Source of the DNA: Acephala macrosclerotiorum
Lineage: Eukaryota > Ascomycota > Leotiomycetes > Helotiales > Mollisiaceae
DNA: 64,000 nucleotides
Assembly (NCBI GenBank): GCA_014904845.1
Contig: MU119211.1
Location: 540,156-604,155 of the forward strand
Reading direction: 5' to 3'
Shown: positions 10,731 through 24,455 of the stretch, piece by piece
Numbering within the stretch: the stretch's first letter is position 1
Layout: every line of letters begins with the position of its first letter
The notes under the pieces: model-generated
What the model was told of the DNA's origin: nothing
The model's database searches: none
Seen by the model: the letters and a program-made list of their open reading frames with translations, nothing else
Program-made: the position numbers and the translations under genes

Positions 10731-13700
10731 GTTGCTCACGATGATGGTACCGGCAAGCGAGAGTTTGGCAAGCGACATCAGAGGAGAACCGCTGGGACAC
10801 AGGGGATACGGGCTTCCTTATATACCCGGAACATCACTATGGCGCACTGCTCGGGAATTTTCAGGGATTTCGTGGGCATTTTTCGTCTGGCTTGGTAGTA
10901 CAATCTCGATCTAGTGGGCAAATCGGGAGGTCGGTTGCAAGGGGCTCAGAGTACAAGGCTGGGGCGATGTTAAAAAGTCCCTAAATAGCAAAACAAAACA
11001 AAACTACTTGAATTACACATTGTCTAGCCAACTTTCCATGTCGAAGTGAGCGTATATATTCCACCCCAGAAACAAGACTATCACAAAGTTCAAGTTTATA
11101 TGAAATTTCCTCGCCACAGAGCACTATATTTAGCGACTCTGCCTCTGCCTGAACTCCTGAAAGTAAATAGGACCGCCTCCAGCTTTCCGAGTTCATTCAC
11201 CCTTATTCTCCTTCGCACTGTCATTCGAATTGCTGCTCTTTCCCTTCGGAGGCTTCGTGGGCTTGGGTTTCTGAGAAGGGCGTCAGTTGAAGTTGAAGTG
11301 ATGGGAAGAGAGGTACAAACATCAGGTGGTGGACCTGTTGAGGGATTCACGTAGCCTGTTGAGCAATTGCGTTCTTTTGGCCGTTTTGACTTCTCCTTCG
11401 AGAAGGTCGACAGCCCCAGTTCATTCCCGATACTGTTGGCCGGGCGAGAATTTCGCGACATGATCAGTGTATATCGAGATTCAGCTGCTTTTGGCAGGTC
11501 AGTTTGGATTATGAGAGTTGAATAAATCATGGCACTCACAGATTGCAGTGTGTTTTCTTGTTTGATACTTGCGGTTGACGTTCGGAGATAAGCGAGATCG
11601 AAGACTACAGCCAAAAGTCTCGATTATTTTGGGCACGGCCTCGATGATTTCTTCAATCCCTGCCTATTTCAACAACAATGTTTCTCCTAGAACAAAGCAA
11701 TCTTGTAAAATACTCCCTAGAAGCAAGATTCCACAATTGGGGTAGCTTAAGAAGAGCAAGATCGAGGGAGAAAACGCGCTGGATAAAAGTTCACAGAAGT
11801 GATGTTTCTTTTCTCGCGAAGAGTCTGATACCCACGACACATTTCTCTACACGAGACCACTAGCTCGTTATAGATCCCTGCAATATCAGAGTCGGCGCAC
11901 TTGCGATGAGTCTTTTGGTAGAATCAGGTGCATGGACTGAGGGGAAAGGCACACCAAGTCAAGCGCAGATGATTCGGAGTACCTTCGAGAGGGGTGATAG
12001 TAACCGAATATCTGCATGCGCCCTCTCATTTTGAAGTCAACTATTGCAATTGGAAATGCGTTCCCCCAACACTCCTTGTGAGTCTCGATTGGATGCAGGT
12101 CCTACCTCTGGCACCTGAGCACACTGTCGAGTTCACCTTCTGCTTGAAATTGCGGCTTTGGGCCTTGAACTACCTCCACGTCAAATGGTGCTTCAGGCCG
12201 GAAACTCATTCCGATCTCTCTCTCAAGTTTCTGAAATTGGACAAGCGTATTCCGGACCCTGGAGGATGCTGGGGTAGACGCCCGACTTGAGGGTGAATCC
12301 TAAGGGGGCCGTGCTCTTGCAGATCCGCAATCGCTGGCAACAACGGATGATGAGTTTGGTGAATATGCGAAAAGGGAGATTCCGGTTTCTGAGACTTCTC
12401 TTCTTCCAAAACATTAAGTTGGTCCTGGGAGCTGCATTTGCCTACCATTCGCTGAGATGGCTCTGATAATGATATGCGGTCTAGTGATCGTCAGTCGTCT
12501 GAAAGTCATCGAAAGCAGCCCCCCTTGATTAAATTTGCACTCACAAGCAGCTCTCCGGTAGAGGGGCTAGGGTACAAGGATCGAATGTTCAACCATCAAT
12601 CCTTCCTCATACAACGAAGGTTGATGTTCTCGGATACTGTGCAAGTGCGCGATTGAGGATTCAGCGATGCTTTGAAATGAATTTATTGTAAAAGTGTTTG
12701 GCAAAATTATCAAACCTCGAATGTTTGCGATGCAACTGGTTTTCCTCAATCCGTCAAGAGGAGCCAACTCCGGCTTCGATTTTCGATTCAAGGGAGATCC
12801 AACACTGCGCAGCTATCAGTTCAACATCGCGAAACCGCTTTCTCGCCCTCTTTATATTTTTGACTAAGCAAATTTTTGGCACTATTGTTGGATTTCAGCA
12901 GATCACCGGATAAGCGCCATAAGCTGCAAACTTTTGCTGACGGCCTCGTCATAAAGCTTTAACTGCGGTTTCGTACAGAAAAATGCCGCCTCGCTGCATT
13001 GTTCCCATAACGATTATGCTTGCATCAGTTTTCATGCCATTGGTCGAGCCTGGCCAATCCGAAAGCTCGGGCTGCCGCTCTGCACGTGCGCTCATGGATA
13101 GACTTCCATGATGCGACTTCCGCGCGTATCGGCTCGTGATGGAAAAGTAATAATATAACAAAACGAGCAAATTCTCGAGGAAACTTTTTTGGTTGACAAA
13201 AAGAAGAGTCTGCAAAAGTTAGCCTAAATAGATGGGAATTAAGCTGATTCAGGGGCCGCCGGGATACCTAACTGCTTTTGAGATGGTGACTAGGGATTTG
13301 ACGTAGCATGGTCCCGCTGAACTGCCAAAGCTGTGAGCTGCTGCTGCCAGTGAAAGAGGAATAACCGAATCCTTGAGGCAAGATGGCGAGACACCGTACT
13401 TATAGGACGATCGACGAAGGCCCGAGCCTTGCCCGTGCATGCAGAAGTCTCGCAGGGAAGAGAATGCTCCAGCTCTGCACAATCGGGGCACTTCGGTGTT
13501 GATGATGCCGACCTATCAATAGCCAGTCCAGATCACCCTTTCGACCCACGAAAGTTCTGCTGTCCATACTTCGATTGGACTCCAAGAGATGAGGTGCCAG
13601 ATGGTTTCCCACAAGTCATGGGAAAGCTGCCACGCACCAGACGCTTGAGCACACTCGCCAATCACGTTTCATACCACATCGCGCCTCCTCCATTCTCGCC

Positions 13701-15749
13701 ACTACTACTTCCTCACTGGGAAGATGATAACCACTTGCCAGGATACCGTCAGCCCCTCCCGTAGGATGGATCAAGGCCTTGATTAGCATTTCATTCGGGA
13801 AAGGATACTTGCTGAACAACCCGGCTTGTAAGAGTTCAGCGTCCGCTATTTTCGGCAACTACTTTTTATCAGTTTTCCACTTTTCTTTTGGGAAACTGTT
13901 TCGCATTGTGCCTAATTTGCTTGAGGATGGTCGACTCTTTTCGTGCTCCTCTAGAGATCGAAAGGCATCGTACCCGAAATCCTCCCCAGCTTTATGAAAT
14001 CATACGAGCCCTCGAGATGCCGAGAAACCACTCGAAACCTTCGACTCCCTTCCATCTACCCGAGCGGATGCCGTCGCTGTCGTCCCATCAATAGTTTGCC
14101 ACATGGCTTAGGTTCGAGCGTGTTCTACAATGTAAGACTTCGCGCAGAGTTTCTGCTCATGTGCCAATCACCCATCAAGCAAGTACTCTTTACTTGCGTA
14201 GATGGATCCCATCGCCATTCTGCAAGGACACTTCTGATCACTGAGGCGGCATCTTGCGCAAAATCGTCACCGCAAGAACGAGTCGAAGCATGCTCCTTCC
14301 GCTACAACCTTCCACCTCTCAGCAGCCCCGACTCGACAAACAAAGGGCTCTCTTTCCTGACACGAACCGGTAGGCCAATACAAATACCTCTCCCGACTTG
14401 GATCTGCCATAGGTATTGATAAAGTTGAGGGTAAATCCATAGCTAATGTCACAAAGCAGTGCTTCCCTTTTGTCTCATGGGCATTGGCCTCAGCGAACCC
14501 AGCTTCCTTCACTTTACCTTCAAGGCTCCGTTCATGACTGGCTATCAAAGCCTCGAGTAGCGAATAGGGCCTCATGGAACTGGGAAATTCCCAACGTCTG
14601 CTACCATCTACATAACGTTCGTCAGATCTCGGTGTCTGCTTGGTCAAATATTCGTCTTTCGACGAAGCCCTAATTTGAGCTCCGGTACAACATGATATGC
14701 CCACACCTTCGTCGAGACCTTTACTAATGGTGCGGATGATCAGGCGGACAAGCTAGTTGAAGGTCTTTTGTGACAAAGACGAACGAGCAGCCATTCTATC
14801 TACGGTCGCACTTCCACGCGACCTATGAATCCCATCAACGACCATAGACACAATATTTGGATGACATGGGTTTTCCCCATACCCTTCGGTGCGAGCGGAT
14901 GGAAGTATGACGATGGGTGTTGGACTTTGACTCCGATTCAAGGCAGGCAAGCAACAGACTCCAATTCGTGGACGGTACGACCCGGCACAATTCAACATGA
15001 TCCAAGATAATACCTCGATTGGACAACATGTCACTTTGCGACTCTCGATACCCTACCTAGTAAACGAAGCAAATTTGTCGATACTGCGCGGCTGCGACAT
15101 GGCATGGACAGCGCCAACCAGTCTCACTTCCTGCCCGAGAAAGCCTGGGCTCACGCCTTGAGTCCAACGTTCTTTTCATGGAGGTACAACTCTGAGAGGA
15201 GTTAGTCCCTGAACAATGATTGAAAAGAGAAGATTTGAGCATGGCGGAAATGCTAAGGAAGCTCGTCCTATTTGATCGGAGGAAAGAACACCACAAAACT
15301 ATATGGCGCGTGAACAGGAGGCAGCAAACAAGATCTCAGGGGAAACTTGAAGCAAGATTTTTTGTCTATCATGTCGCCAAAAGAGGAAGTCGAGGACGAT
15401 GCATGCTGCTACTTTTCTCAGTATGCTTGTTCTTCTTCTATCGATTCTTGTGCTTCTGTATGATAGCTACTTGCTTCTCCTTTTGGCGTGCCAGTGTGCG
15501 TATGAAATTATTTGCCCCTACCTTGATTCATGAAAGTGCTGCCTTTAGGCTTCAGGCTAAAAAGTAGACTTACATTGCTGGTGGTTGCAGTGGGGGAAGG
15601 GTGCAAGTGCACACCGACAATCGGCAGACAGTTTCGTTCAGATCAGGAAGTCACCACTTGGCACACCCGGGGACAAAACACACGAGACCACCGATATCAC
15701 TGAAATCTCTGTTTTGAAGGAGCGATCCCGAATATGGCGATCTTGTACC

Positions 15750-16060
15750 ACTCGAGGCTACTACGACGCTGCTTGATTGCGTCGAAGAAAGACACCCGCA
15801 GAGGACATAGCGGAAACAGGGCACGAAAGCACGACTTCATTGCCAATGACAGCCTGAGTAGCCCGTGGAGTCAATGATTCAGTCGATGCGAGCCCCTGTA
15901 GTCTTCCACAAATGAAGGGATGGGTCGTATACTGTCGCTAGATAGTGCTTCGGGTCAATATTATCGCACGTGGAAGGTTTGGAAGCTTCAAAAAGTCAGA
16001 AACAGACCAGGGAAAGGTGCCGCCAAAATATTTTACATTGCATAGCGTTGTTTTGGTCGA
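15750..16060. repeat. Segment duplicated from about 6810-7130
   Basis: This is the downstream copy of the duplicated block. ACTCGAGGCTAC at 15750, then ACGACGCT and GTCGAAGAAAGACACCCGC match the upstream copy with substitutions. The copy is diverged enough that the event must be old. Confidence 0.7.
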
Positions 16061-16399
16061 GATCATGAAAATATTGGAGTCGTACTTGTTAGCGAAGCCA
16101 TTCCATTGAAATTTGTATTCCAAATTGTACCAGCTAGAAAAAATAAAGAATCAAACTTCAGACGCTGCACTGGCATAAATGATTGCGAATCCGGCTGTTG
16201 GAATGCCATTGGACACTTCACTCTGGTGAATTGCAGTTCAAAATACAATCTTCTGGGACCTTTCCATGAAAATGAGCTTCAAAAATCTTGAATAGCTTTT
16301 TTCTTCCATAAATGCTCCCTTTTTGACTCAAATTCCTGCTCAGTTCCTAATAACTTGAGCATAATTAGGTACATGTGACACTTTAGTGGGCCTCGAGCT

Positions 16400-16418
16400 C
16401 TCGGCTGTTTTCAGGGGC
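16400..16418. repeat. 19-nt exact repeat of 7485-7503
   Basis: CTCGGCTGTTTTCAGGGGC is identical to the upstream copy, and the following 50 bases remain alignable. It is part of the tandem segmental duplication. Confidence 0.8.
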
Positions 16419-16883
16419 ATCCTTTGGCGAGAAGAATAGGGGTAGCGCTCAGCAAGTAGGTTGGCTATGACTCGTCAATACTCCTTTCTACTTGCATCCC
16501 AGTACTGAATTGCGCACTCTTCAAAGATTCTGAGGCAGTCTTAACTAGCAAGCGCAATTTTGCGACGGTCAATGTCTGGAGCGGCGATGGAGGCAAGGGA
16601 AACTCACGATGCAAGCTGAGGTCACAACAGAGGACTGGCTAAGTGAGAGAGGATAAATTTTATCCTGATGCAATTCAATCTTTAGATTTCAGTTCTTTCT
16701 AATTAGAAAGACTCGCAAGATAAGGACGTTTGGTTGTGAATTCAAGTTTTTAGCTATTGGCAGGCCTCAGTCCCTGCTTTATACACATCAAAAAATTACA
16801 TTGGGAAATATTGGCCTTTGAACCCATTTACTAGCTAAATCCTCGAGTTTGGAGGTAAAATATTTCATGCGCAAGAATAATGG

Positions 16884-16947
16884 CACGTGATGACGTTTTT
16901 GCCCGCGTTCGCATCGGTACCTGACTCGTGACTTGGGCACAGACCAG
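16884..16947. repeat. Duplicated block downstream of paralogue C (matches 8341-8399)
   Basis: CACGTGATG at the start and TTGGGCACAGACCAG at the end match the block below paralogue B, with a diverged middle. Confidence 0.7.
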
Positions 16948-17300
16948 TAACGAGTCTGGTGGTCTCCATGTAACGTCGAGGCTGAAGAGTTTGGAGATAC
17001 CAACTGAGATTCGAGTGTCTCTCCAGGTTGGAGATGCTATACATTCATCTTTGCAGATGATTGTAGGCCGTCTGAGATACTAAAACACTGTCACAGGGCC
17101 TAGAATGGGAGAAGAGCGAGGACAATCGAAGAAAGTCGGTCAACAAACATCTTCTTGCCAAGGGACGAGAACACAGGCAAAATCAAACTTTTCGAACGCA
17201 GAGCTTTTCCAGCACCTATATCCGAACCTTCGGTGTACACCAAGAAACGACTATGAGCTTCCCAGCTTCTGCGGACGCGAGGAGGCCCATCGCGAAGGAC

Positions 17301-18739
17301 TCAAGATGGGCTAGCTGGACAGGTGCAGGAACCGCTGTTCCCACCAATGTTACCCAAGAAGACAATTAGAAGAGCGGCATACCTAGTGGAGGGGTTAGTA
17401 TGCTCATGGAGTCATGGTGGAATACATACGTGGCCGTTCCGACCAACACCTCGACATCTTTTGCCCCGGCCATGTTCAAGATCACCGCGAATGGAACGAT
17501 GAAGGCTGCAGCGGTAAAGACCATCTGGACGCGGCTCATATGCACGAGAAACAAGAGGAATACCGGGGCCAGGAGGACGGTAACAACTAGTGATACAGAC
17601 AGTACATTCCTGAAGAGATCCATGCCGCTTTCGCTATAGAAGGTCACTGAGCCTTCTTTATTTTCCTCGTTACTACTTTTCAGAAGCCACTTTTCACAAT
17701 GTCATCATTTACTCGAATGATATACTCAAAGGCCTTCGCAATTGTAAGCTACATACCTTGAAGAGCGACCCTGGATGTTTGTAGATGTGGTTCTTGATGA
17801 CCTCTTGAAAATAGTTTGATCGGTCGCCGACACCATTGACGAAGTCGTCTTGATGTCGGATGAAGTCATCACTTCCTGGCAAGAGTGGCCTGTTGAAAGC
17901 CATCCAGTTGAAGTACGAAAGGCGATTGCGTGGTGCGGGTGTACCAAGTGCTCGCATGCGACAGTGGTTGAAAACCATCTCGTCTGTTTTCGTCTCAACC
18001 AGTGACCCTCATCACTTTTGTATCTGCGACTTACCATATTCTGTCACCTTCTCTACCATCTCCTTCAACAGTTTCTTTTTTGTCGAGGCATTTCCTTCTG
18101 GGTCATGAGACTCCGCGAGTCTGCGTATCGTCTTCGGGTTGTTTGCATCCTCTCGATCGAGCTCGTCGAGTTTTTTCTCCATGTCCGTTATCTCAACCAT
18201 AAAATGTAGTATCAATCGTTCATGAACTCTTCTAAAGCTGCGGTATATAGAGAAGTCGTCGCAGGAGCTTACGAAGTCAGCTAGTTGTGGAAAGCCTTTC
18301 GGGTAGTCCAGGTCTGGAAGTCCTCGACGTCAGCCTCTCTAAACACTGTGCTTGGCGAGATTACAGGCTTACCTCTCTCATTAATGAATGTGTTATAGCC
18401 GTGATTTTCATTGAATTGTCTCGATACTTCTGCTTTGCTTGCTGATGAAGGACTTGACCCAAGCGTGCTCGATAGACGGCGGAAGCTCCAAGTGGACGGC
18501 GAGCCTGTTTGTAATGATTTAACATGGTTAGCATGCTCACACATTAACTCCAGCTGTATCAGAACTTTCAGTCAATATCTACCTGTGGATTGCGTTGAAC
18601 TTCTCTTCGACTCTTGTCCCAAGTTTTGGTCGGACGTTGCTGCAGTATTTCCAGTCTCGTTTTTCAAATCCGAGAGGTGCGCCGCATTCGTTCGACGTCT
18701 GGTCTGCGAGCCAGTCATATCTGCAGACTCCATAGCCAT
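17301..18739 (-). CDS. DUF6594-domain membrane protein, paralogue C
   Basis: This is the third DUF6594 paralogue. The exons I infer are 18739-18583, 18504-18373, 18313-18035, 17983-17757, 17689-17430 and 17382-17301, giving 378 residues with every junction in phase. The core is the clearest of the three: DYPKGFPQLADFVSSCDDF, then IYRSF, KKLDELDREDANNPKT, and a GSDDFIRHQDDF block. The C-terminal hydrophobic helices (VLSVSLVVTVLLAPVFLLFLV and FTAAAFIVPFAVIL) come before the last exon, which reads YAALLIVFLGNIGGNSG as in typical family members. The start is the least certain part: the frame is open to an ATG at 18886, and I chose the ATG at 18739 because it gives an N-terminus like those of A and B. 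The membrane location is inferred from the helices and the function is unknown. Confidence 0.83.
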
Positions 18740-21700
18740 TTCCAAATCACCCCTGTTATAATTAGCATCTCTAATGGTTTGTCTACCTCTTGGGGTAGTC
18801 TCGAAATGGAGGGTTTCGTCGATCATGATTTCGAAGATAGCTCTGGCGACAGCAGCCACGATAAAGCATTGTAACTTCCTCTTCACTAGTTAAGAGGCTC
18901 ATCCTATCGACTTCTACTCTCACCGTTACTTCCATTCCTGCCCAATTTCTTGGTCGAGGCTGCTGGTGTTGGCCTGACGTGTGTGACATAGGGGTCAGGT
19001 AAGATGGCCACACCCTTCCGACGCGGACAAATGGCAACGCACGATTATTTTAAACCCCTTAAACACCACTGGCTTATCACAAGGCTACAGATCTGTTAAT
19101 GGACGAAGTTTTAAGGCAACATATGCCGTTAGAAGTTGAAATTTCCACTTTTTATGTACCGGCGGTCGGATTTGAGGACGGTAGCGAACTAGAAATTGGC
19201 GAATTTTGAGCCCTGGGGAGCTCAGGTTATATAGACACACAGGGCGCTGGAATTGTTAATGGCTGCTGCTTTAACATATTATTGGGCACGCAATTCCCCG
19301 GTGTTGCACAGATCGCAAGGCTACAATTTCACTTTTTTCTGACGACAGAGGCTGAGCGTGACGATGGTCATCATTATAATATGCATTTATAGGTTCTCAC
19401 ACTTCCGTTTCCAATATACTATATTCATGTGACCATCATTAACAACGCCCCAAAGTTCTCCCCCCTTTCTTGACCGTGCTTGATGCTTTAAAAGCATTCG
19501 AACCTATTTTCTCCATGGTGTACTCTGGAATGCTTGCTTGGATTCGCATTGACTAACGCCTTCGTTTGACAACTGCCGTCAGTTCGAGGTCCCTGAGCCT
19601 GTGCCTGTCTAAGAATTTGGAGGATATTGAGGATATTGAGGGTACTTGGTGTCTGTCAACAAACAATTCACAATCGACGATCATTTCCACTCACAGGTTG
19701 TGGTGTGACCGGCTGGACATCTCCATGTTTTGCGTAGTTTCTTTCGCTGCTCTTCTCCGATGCCATTTTGTCGGTTCTGCTGGTGTCCCAATGATGCCTT
19801 ATGCTCGGCGTTGCCGTACTGACACGCGTTCGGTTTGCAAGTATGATTTGGCAGCTTCAGAGCAGACCCCAGAGTTCTCAAGTGGGTTCGGAATGAGATG
19901 AGTGTCCTGTAGTAGTCCGGGCGAATTAGAGGGTGCGTAGACTGGTAGTGAACCTATCTCATATTGTCAGTATGTTGCTGTGTTACGATTGAGAGAGAAT
20001 TGCAGACCTCCAAATTTCAACCAGCCACCTCTTGTTTCAACGCGTTTTCCGACTCTACCCACGAAGAAAAAGTAGAACCCCGAGAATACGCTGGAGCACA
20101 AGTGATCCGCACGCGTCACTGCCGTCACAAGTCTGCGTTGTGCCGTGGATATCTCACAATCCTCAGGTCCGAAGCAAATTTTGAGAATGTGTGTAGTGGG
20201 AACCCCCAAATCGGTTCGAGACTGGCGCAGCAGAGAATTGATCCTATGATTGGCAGACGGTATGGCGATGGCTCGAGGCAAACGCTCTGGGAGGAGCCAA
20301 ACAGCCCTAGAATGCACCCAAGCCGGGCGAAGTTCATGCACGAAGTAGTCGACGTCGCCTCATAATGGAGTGGTTGTGTTATGGTGACCTGGCTGATGAT
20401 GCTGAGAAGCTCTTCGTCCTCGTTTTCTCGAATGCGATGAATTTCTGGTCTTCATTTTGTGCTGGACTGTCGCCGTCAAATATGTCGAAGCTCTGGCACA
20501 TAGAGTTGGTAATTGTGCATCCGCTAACCAGGGGATAGATTTGTACGCTTTGACCTTCCGCAAAATGAATTTAGCACCTCATCTTTTTTTCTAAGATCGT
20601 TGAAAGAGATTGACAAAGATCAAGAGACAGTTGTAAACCGTTCTTCGTGTGTAATCTGTAGTTTTCCATATTCATGGCTCTTTTTCTCTTGGAGCATTGC
20701 GAAACAGTGAAGACGATTGTGGAGAAGCAATACTGAGAACTCGGCATTGCCTGGGGAACTACCCACTGAGCTATCAACGACCTCCCGTGCCCGCCGAAGC
20801 CTTCAGCCTCACGATACCCCTACCTTACTATAAGAAGCCGAGCTCCTCCAACGGCATTTAAAAAGGTTCGCTCCTTCGGTCACGTATTTCTCCTATCTCG
20901 TGATACTGAGCCGACTTTTGGAGGATCTTCAACCGAGATGCGAAGCGCTATGCAAAAGAAACCTATGACGCGTTCAAGGAACGTGGGAAAGGGCTATTCG
21001 CACTATTTCCTTGACTTCGACTTTTACAGTCGTATTGTACATTTGTTTTTCCGCATAAATATTGGTCAGAAATTCTCCTATCATGACTTCGTCACTAGAT
21101 TGATGCAAATTTCGCCCTCGGCAATTGTCATATACTGCTCGCTGTGCTCAATGTTTTCGCGCATACAGTGTTTCTCTGGATTTGTTCTCCTGGTTTCCTT
21201 CCGATGTCCCCAATTTCATGAGCACGTGTCTGCGCACGCGCATCAAAGAGTAGTCTTGTAATGGCATATCAAGACAACAAACGCAAAGTTGAACCCGTTT
21301 ACGTGCTGGAAAAAAAAAAAGAAATCAAAAGCAACGAATGTCTCCAAAGCAAAGTCGCCGATAAAATGCAGGCCTTGAAAAACTGTATTTCTAACAGCGG
21401 TAACCGCTGTACTAATTTTATCCTTGCAAGATGCACATCATCGTGTACGGCAGGGCGGATGTGGCCCCGCGCGTTGCGCATGGGCATGGTTTGATTCGAC
21501 CACTTGGTAAGCATAGTGGACTGAGCATGGTGGACTGGCCATGGCCAGAAGCCTCTCATCGTCCCTCGAAAATGAAGTGGTGTCCTCGGGCAGCAACAAT
21601 GCGCTTGCAATGCAGCAGTCCATGACGTAGCAATGACAATGAGGAAGGAGGCGAGTGCTCGATTTCAATAGTTCCACTCGAACAAAGACTCTGCCGCGGG

Positions 21701-24455
21701 TAACGAATGCAGCGTCTTTATCCGGCCGCATGATCCTCCGGGCCGTAGGCCACTAAAGCTTGCCCCTGAAATGAGCAGAACAAGACTGAGTTTGAAGCGG
21801 ACATTTACCTGTTCTTATACATCTCCTAGCTAAAACCCCTCTTTATCCTGCAGAACGCCGAGTCTGGTAGCTATCAAAAAGCCTCGGTTGACCTCCAATG
21901 TTCGCAGTTGATGTGGATGCGGTCGATGCAACTGTGTGGCATCGCATGAAGGAATGTGATAGGCACTCTGGCATTCTGTAACAATCGGCCCCACGTCTTG
22001 CTTATTTGTGGCTGGAGGAAATCGATCAAACTCGAATGATAGGGTAGTGTGTTGAAGATGCTATGGGTTATCATATGAAATAAGTGCGTCTGTGTAAGCT
22101 GTTAGCTAAAGGATGACAATATTTATTTGCCGTGGGTGCTGACTTACAACGCGTTCGGGGCAGCAACATCAATATCGTTATGGACAGGATGGATGCAGGC
22201 CAAGTGGATGAAGATTGAAGGCTATCAGCGGAGGGATACTTGCTTATTTATGATCACCCCATCAAATCGACGCGCGGAGGCTGCACTTCTAGCTGAATGA
22301 GGTGTCGAAAGACAAGCCAATCATGGAGTCGGCATGGACATGCAAGCCATTATCACTATAGCGGCAGATTAACTCGGCGAATTCTATTGTGCTCAGACCT
22401 TAGATTACTTCGTATAGTTTCTGTAGGGACTTCTCATCCTCCTAAAGATTAAATCGAACCTGTTTTCTTGCTCTTCTTGTTTTCAAAGGAGAGATGACTT
22501 CGAAACCTCAATCGTCGGACGAAAAAGCGACGCCCTCACCCAGACTTCGTCAAAATCCACTCATAGCTGACCAGTGTTTGTCTTCTCCGATCCACGATGT
22601 GATCCGATCCAAGCTCCAGCAACTACCGCGATGAACTGAAAACAATCAGGAGTCGAGTTGTCCATACTCCCTACTCCTCATCCGAACCTATTTCGACGCA
22701 GACATCTAGTGCTACAGCTCACACTTCGTTCTGTGAAGAGCGTTGATCTCCAGTCGGCAAGAATCACGAGGAGCACACTCTTCGAACGTACACATACGTG
22801 GCAGGGTTATCAGAAATGCCGACAACAGAGTTCCTCGCAGATATCACGTCGAGGTTGCCAGAAAGTGGTATGGAAACGGAGTCCGCTCGACGGTTTCTTC
22901 CCTTTCCTTCTCTTAGCCATCCCGCAGCGTTCAACGAATAACTGTTATTCGTCTTCCATATTTCCAGCACGATTCTGAAGCAGAGCGAGAGTATCACCGA
23001 CGCTGGGCAATGCAAACTTCAAGGAATTCCCCTAGTCCGATCTTGAAGCGTCAAGCCTCCGAGCTGGCTCCTTGACTTCCCACGAGTCCGCTATCAACTT
23101 GCTAAAACGGCTAGAATTGCTTTACAACTTCGGCACTTTCCACATTTCTACATCCATCAGCCATTCCATCCAACACCGTCCTTCTAGATCTTTTATAGAG
23201 ACTCATGTTACTAAATGTGGATACTTGCAAGTTACGACTACCAAAAAGCGCGGAATGGTTTGCCGCAAGAGAAGTATAACACTGGTCACTGGCTTCTCTT
23301 TGTTCCTTAGAAATTTCTGCTGATCCTCTATGCACACAGTAACGAGCGTCATGCCTACTGTCGGCTCGGAATATGCTGCAGTTACTTTCAAAGAAGCCGG
23401 GGCAATACGAAATTCTTCCTTGCTAGGTATCGACGAACAAGAGCGTCGAGGCTAAGCAATCTTGTGGGATACTTGATTGGAATGTTTTCACCAACACACA
23501 GGTTCTGCTGTTGCCGAACCACGGCCTCCAAGTCGCGAAACCAACAGCTCTCGACTTCCCTCGCTAAGGAACCCACTTCGAAAACCTCCTATTCATCCTC
23601 GCTTCGCAATTACCAAGAAGAGCAAGTATACAAGGGCTATCACTGCAAGCAGCTGCAAGATATCTCAATCCTTACGAACACTTCATCGTTGCTAGTTGAA
23701 GCTTCAATGTGGCAATACTTTCAAGTCTTGGAATACACATACCTGGCAAGGATTTCAAACTCTATGAATACAGTCCGATTACGGTCCGATTAAGACTCTT
23801 ACGTTGAGTCTGCACCTGCAAGGCACTGCAAAGCATAATTAAGTACCATCCGACACTTCACAGTCAATCTTTCTATACATGTACTTCTCCAGACATTCGC
23901 ACCCGAAGACCTACACTACTTCTAACTCATCAGAACACAAGCGAGTTTCAAGGTTTTCTAAGGCTGAGTGTAGTCCAATTAAGCCTGTTGTGGTCGACGC
24001 ATACGCCCTCCTCGCTTGCCGAATCCGGAAACCATAGCAAGGGTGTCTTTCTCCTTGCCGAGAAGCTCAGAGCCTTCAAGCCCAGAGCCTTCAAGCCCTC
24101 TGTCGGACTGCCAAACGATCTCAAGTAACATCCGTCTGCTGGAAAATGTCCCCTTTTCTTTGCTTTCATTGGCCAAGACTACGAAATATGATTTCTAGTC
24201 TCTTGTCAGTGCTGCTTCGGTGCATCTAAAGGACATTTCCGTCTGCACGATGGGTGGATCGACATTACGGCAGCTTCTAACTGTATCAACTTTTGGTAGC
24301 AAAACAAGAAATCATTACACTACCTCCAACCTGTTGCATTTGAGACTGAGCTTGCAGCAATGAATCTGCATTTGTGTTCCGCTATGTATACAATTCTAAA
24401 TTGGTTGTGTACAATACAGTACATAGTTATCTTATCCACATTTCTACCGTCATCC
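18740..24455. other. Gene-poor stretch upstream of paralogue C
   Basis: Apart from one small candidate ORF at 22494, I see no supported gene in 5.7 kb. ORFs of 100-133 codons near 19.6-20.4 kb on both strands overlap each other and show no domain. A short tandem duplication of about 15 bases (CAGAGCCTTCAAGCC units) occurs near 24066-24097. No hallmark of a transposase or reverse transcriptase was seen. Confidence 0.45.
22494..22637 (+). CDS. Small candidate ORF, possibly the first exon of a decayed gene
   Basis: A 47-codon frame starts MTSKPQSSDEKATPSPRL and ends with RSKLQQLPR before TGA. Further plus-strand stretches with protein-like composition follow in shifting frames, including one ending SLSHPAAFNE near 22940 and one reading AEREYHRRWAMQTS near 22985. 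Together they look like a broken or multi-exon gene with a disordered, Ser/Pro/Arg-rich product. I recognise no family and cannot fix the exon borders. Confidence 0.25.

Larger units (their letters stand above)
10440..17300. other. Gene-poor spacer between DUF6594 paralogues B and C
   Basis: No supported gene lies in these 6.9 kb. Open frames of about 100-170 codons occur (for example - 11614-11096, + 13429-13764, - 14704-14267) without recognisable domains or splice structure. The stretch near 14.7-15.0 kb has protein-like runs in two plus-strand frames separated by stops, which suggests an old broken gene that I cannot identify. The stretch from about 15.75 kb onward is a diverged copy of the one at 6.8-8.4 kb. 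Confidence 0.5.

Noticed and set aside
18373..18504. Alternative open frame through exon 2 of paralogue C (ARLGQVLHQQAKQKYRDN), suggesting a different splice form
   Set aside because: The W-S start, the G-Y ending and the phase 1 at both junctions match paralogues A and B only in the other frame.
24066..24097. Short tandem duplication of about 15 bases as a possible minisatellite
   Set aside because: Only two units are present, which is too few to call an array.
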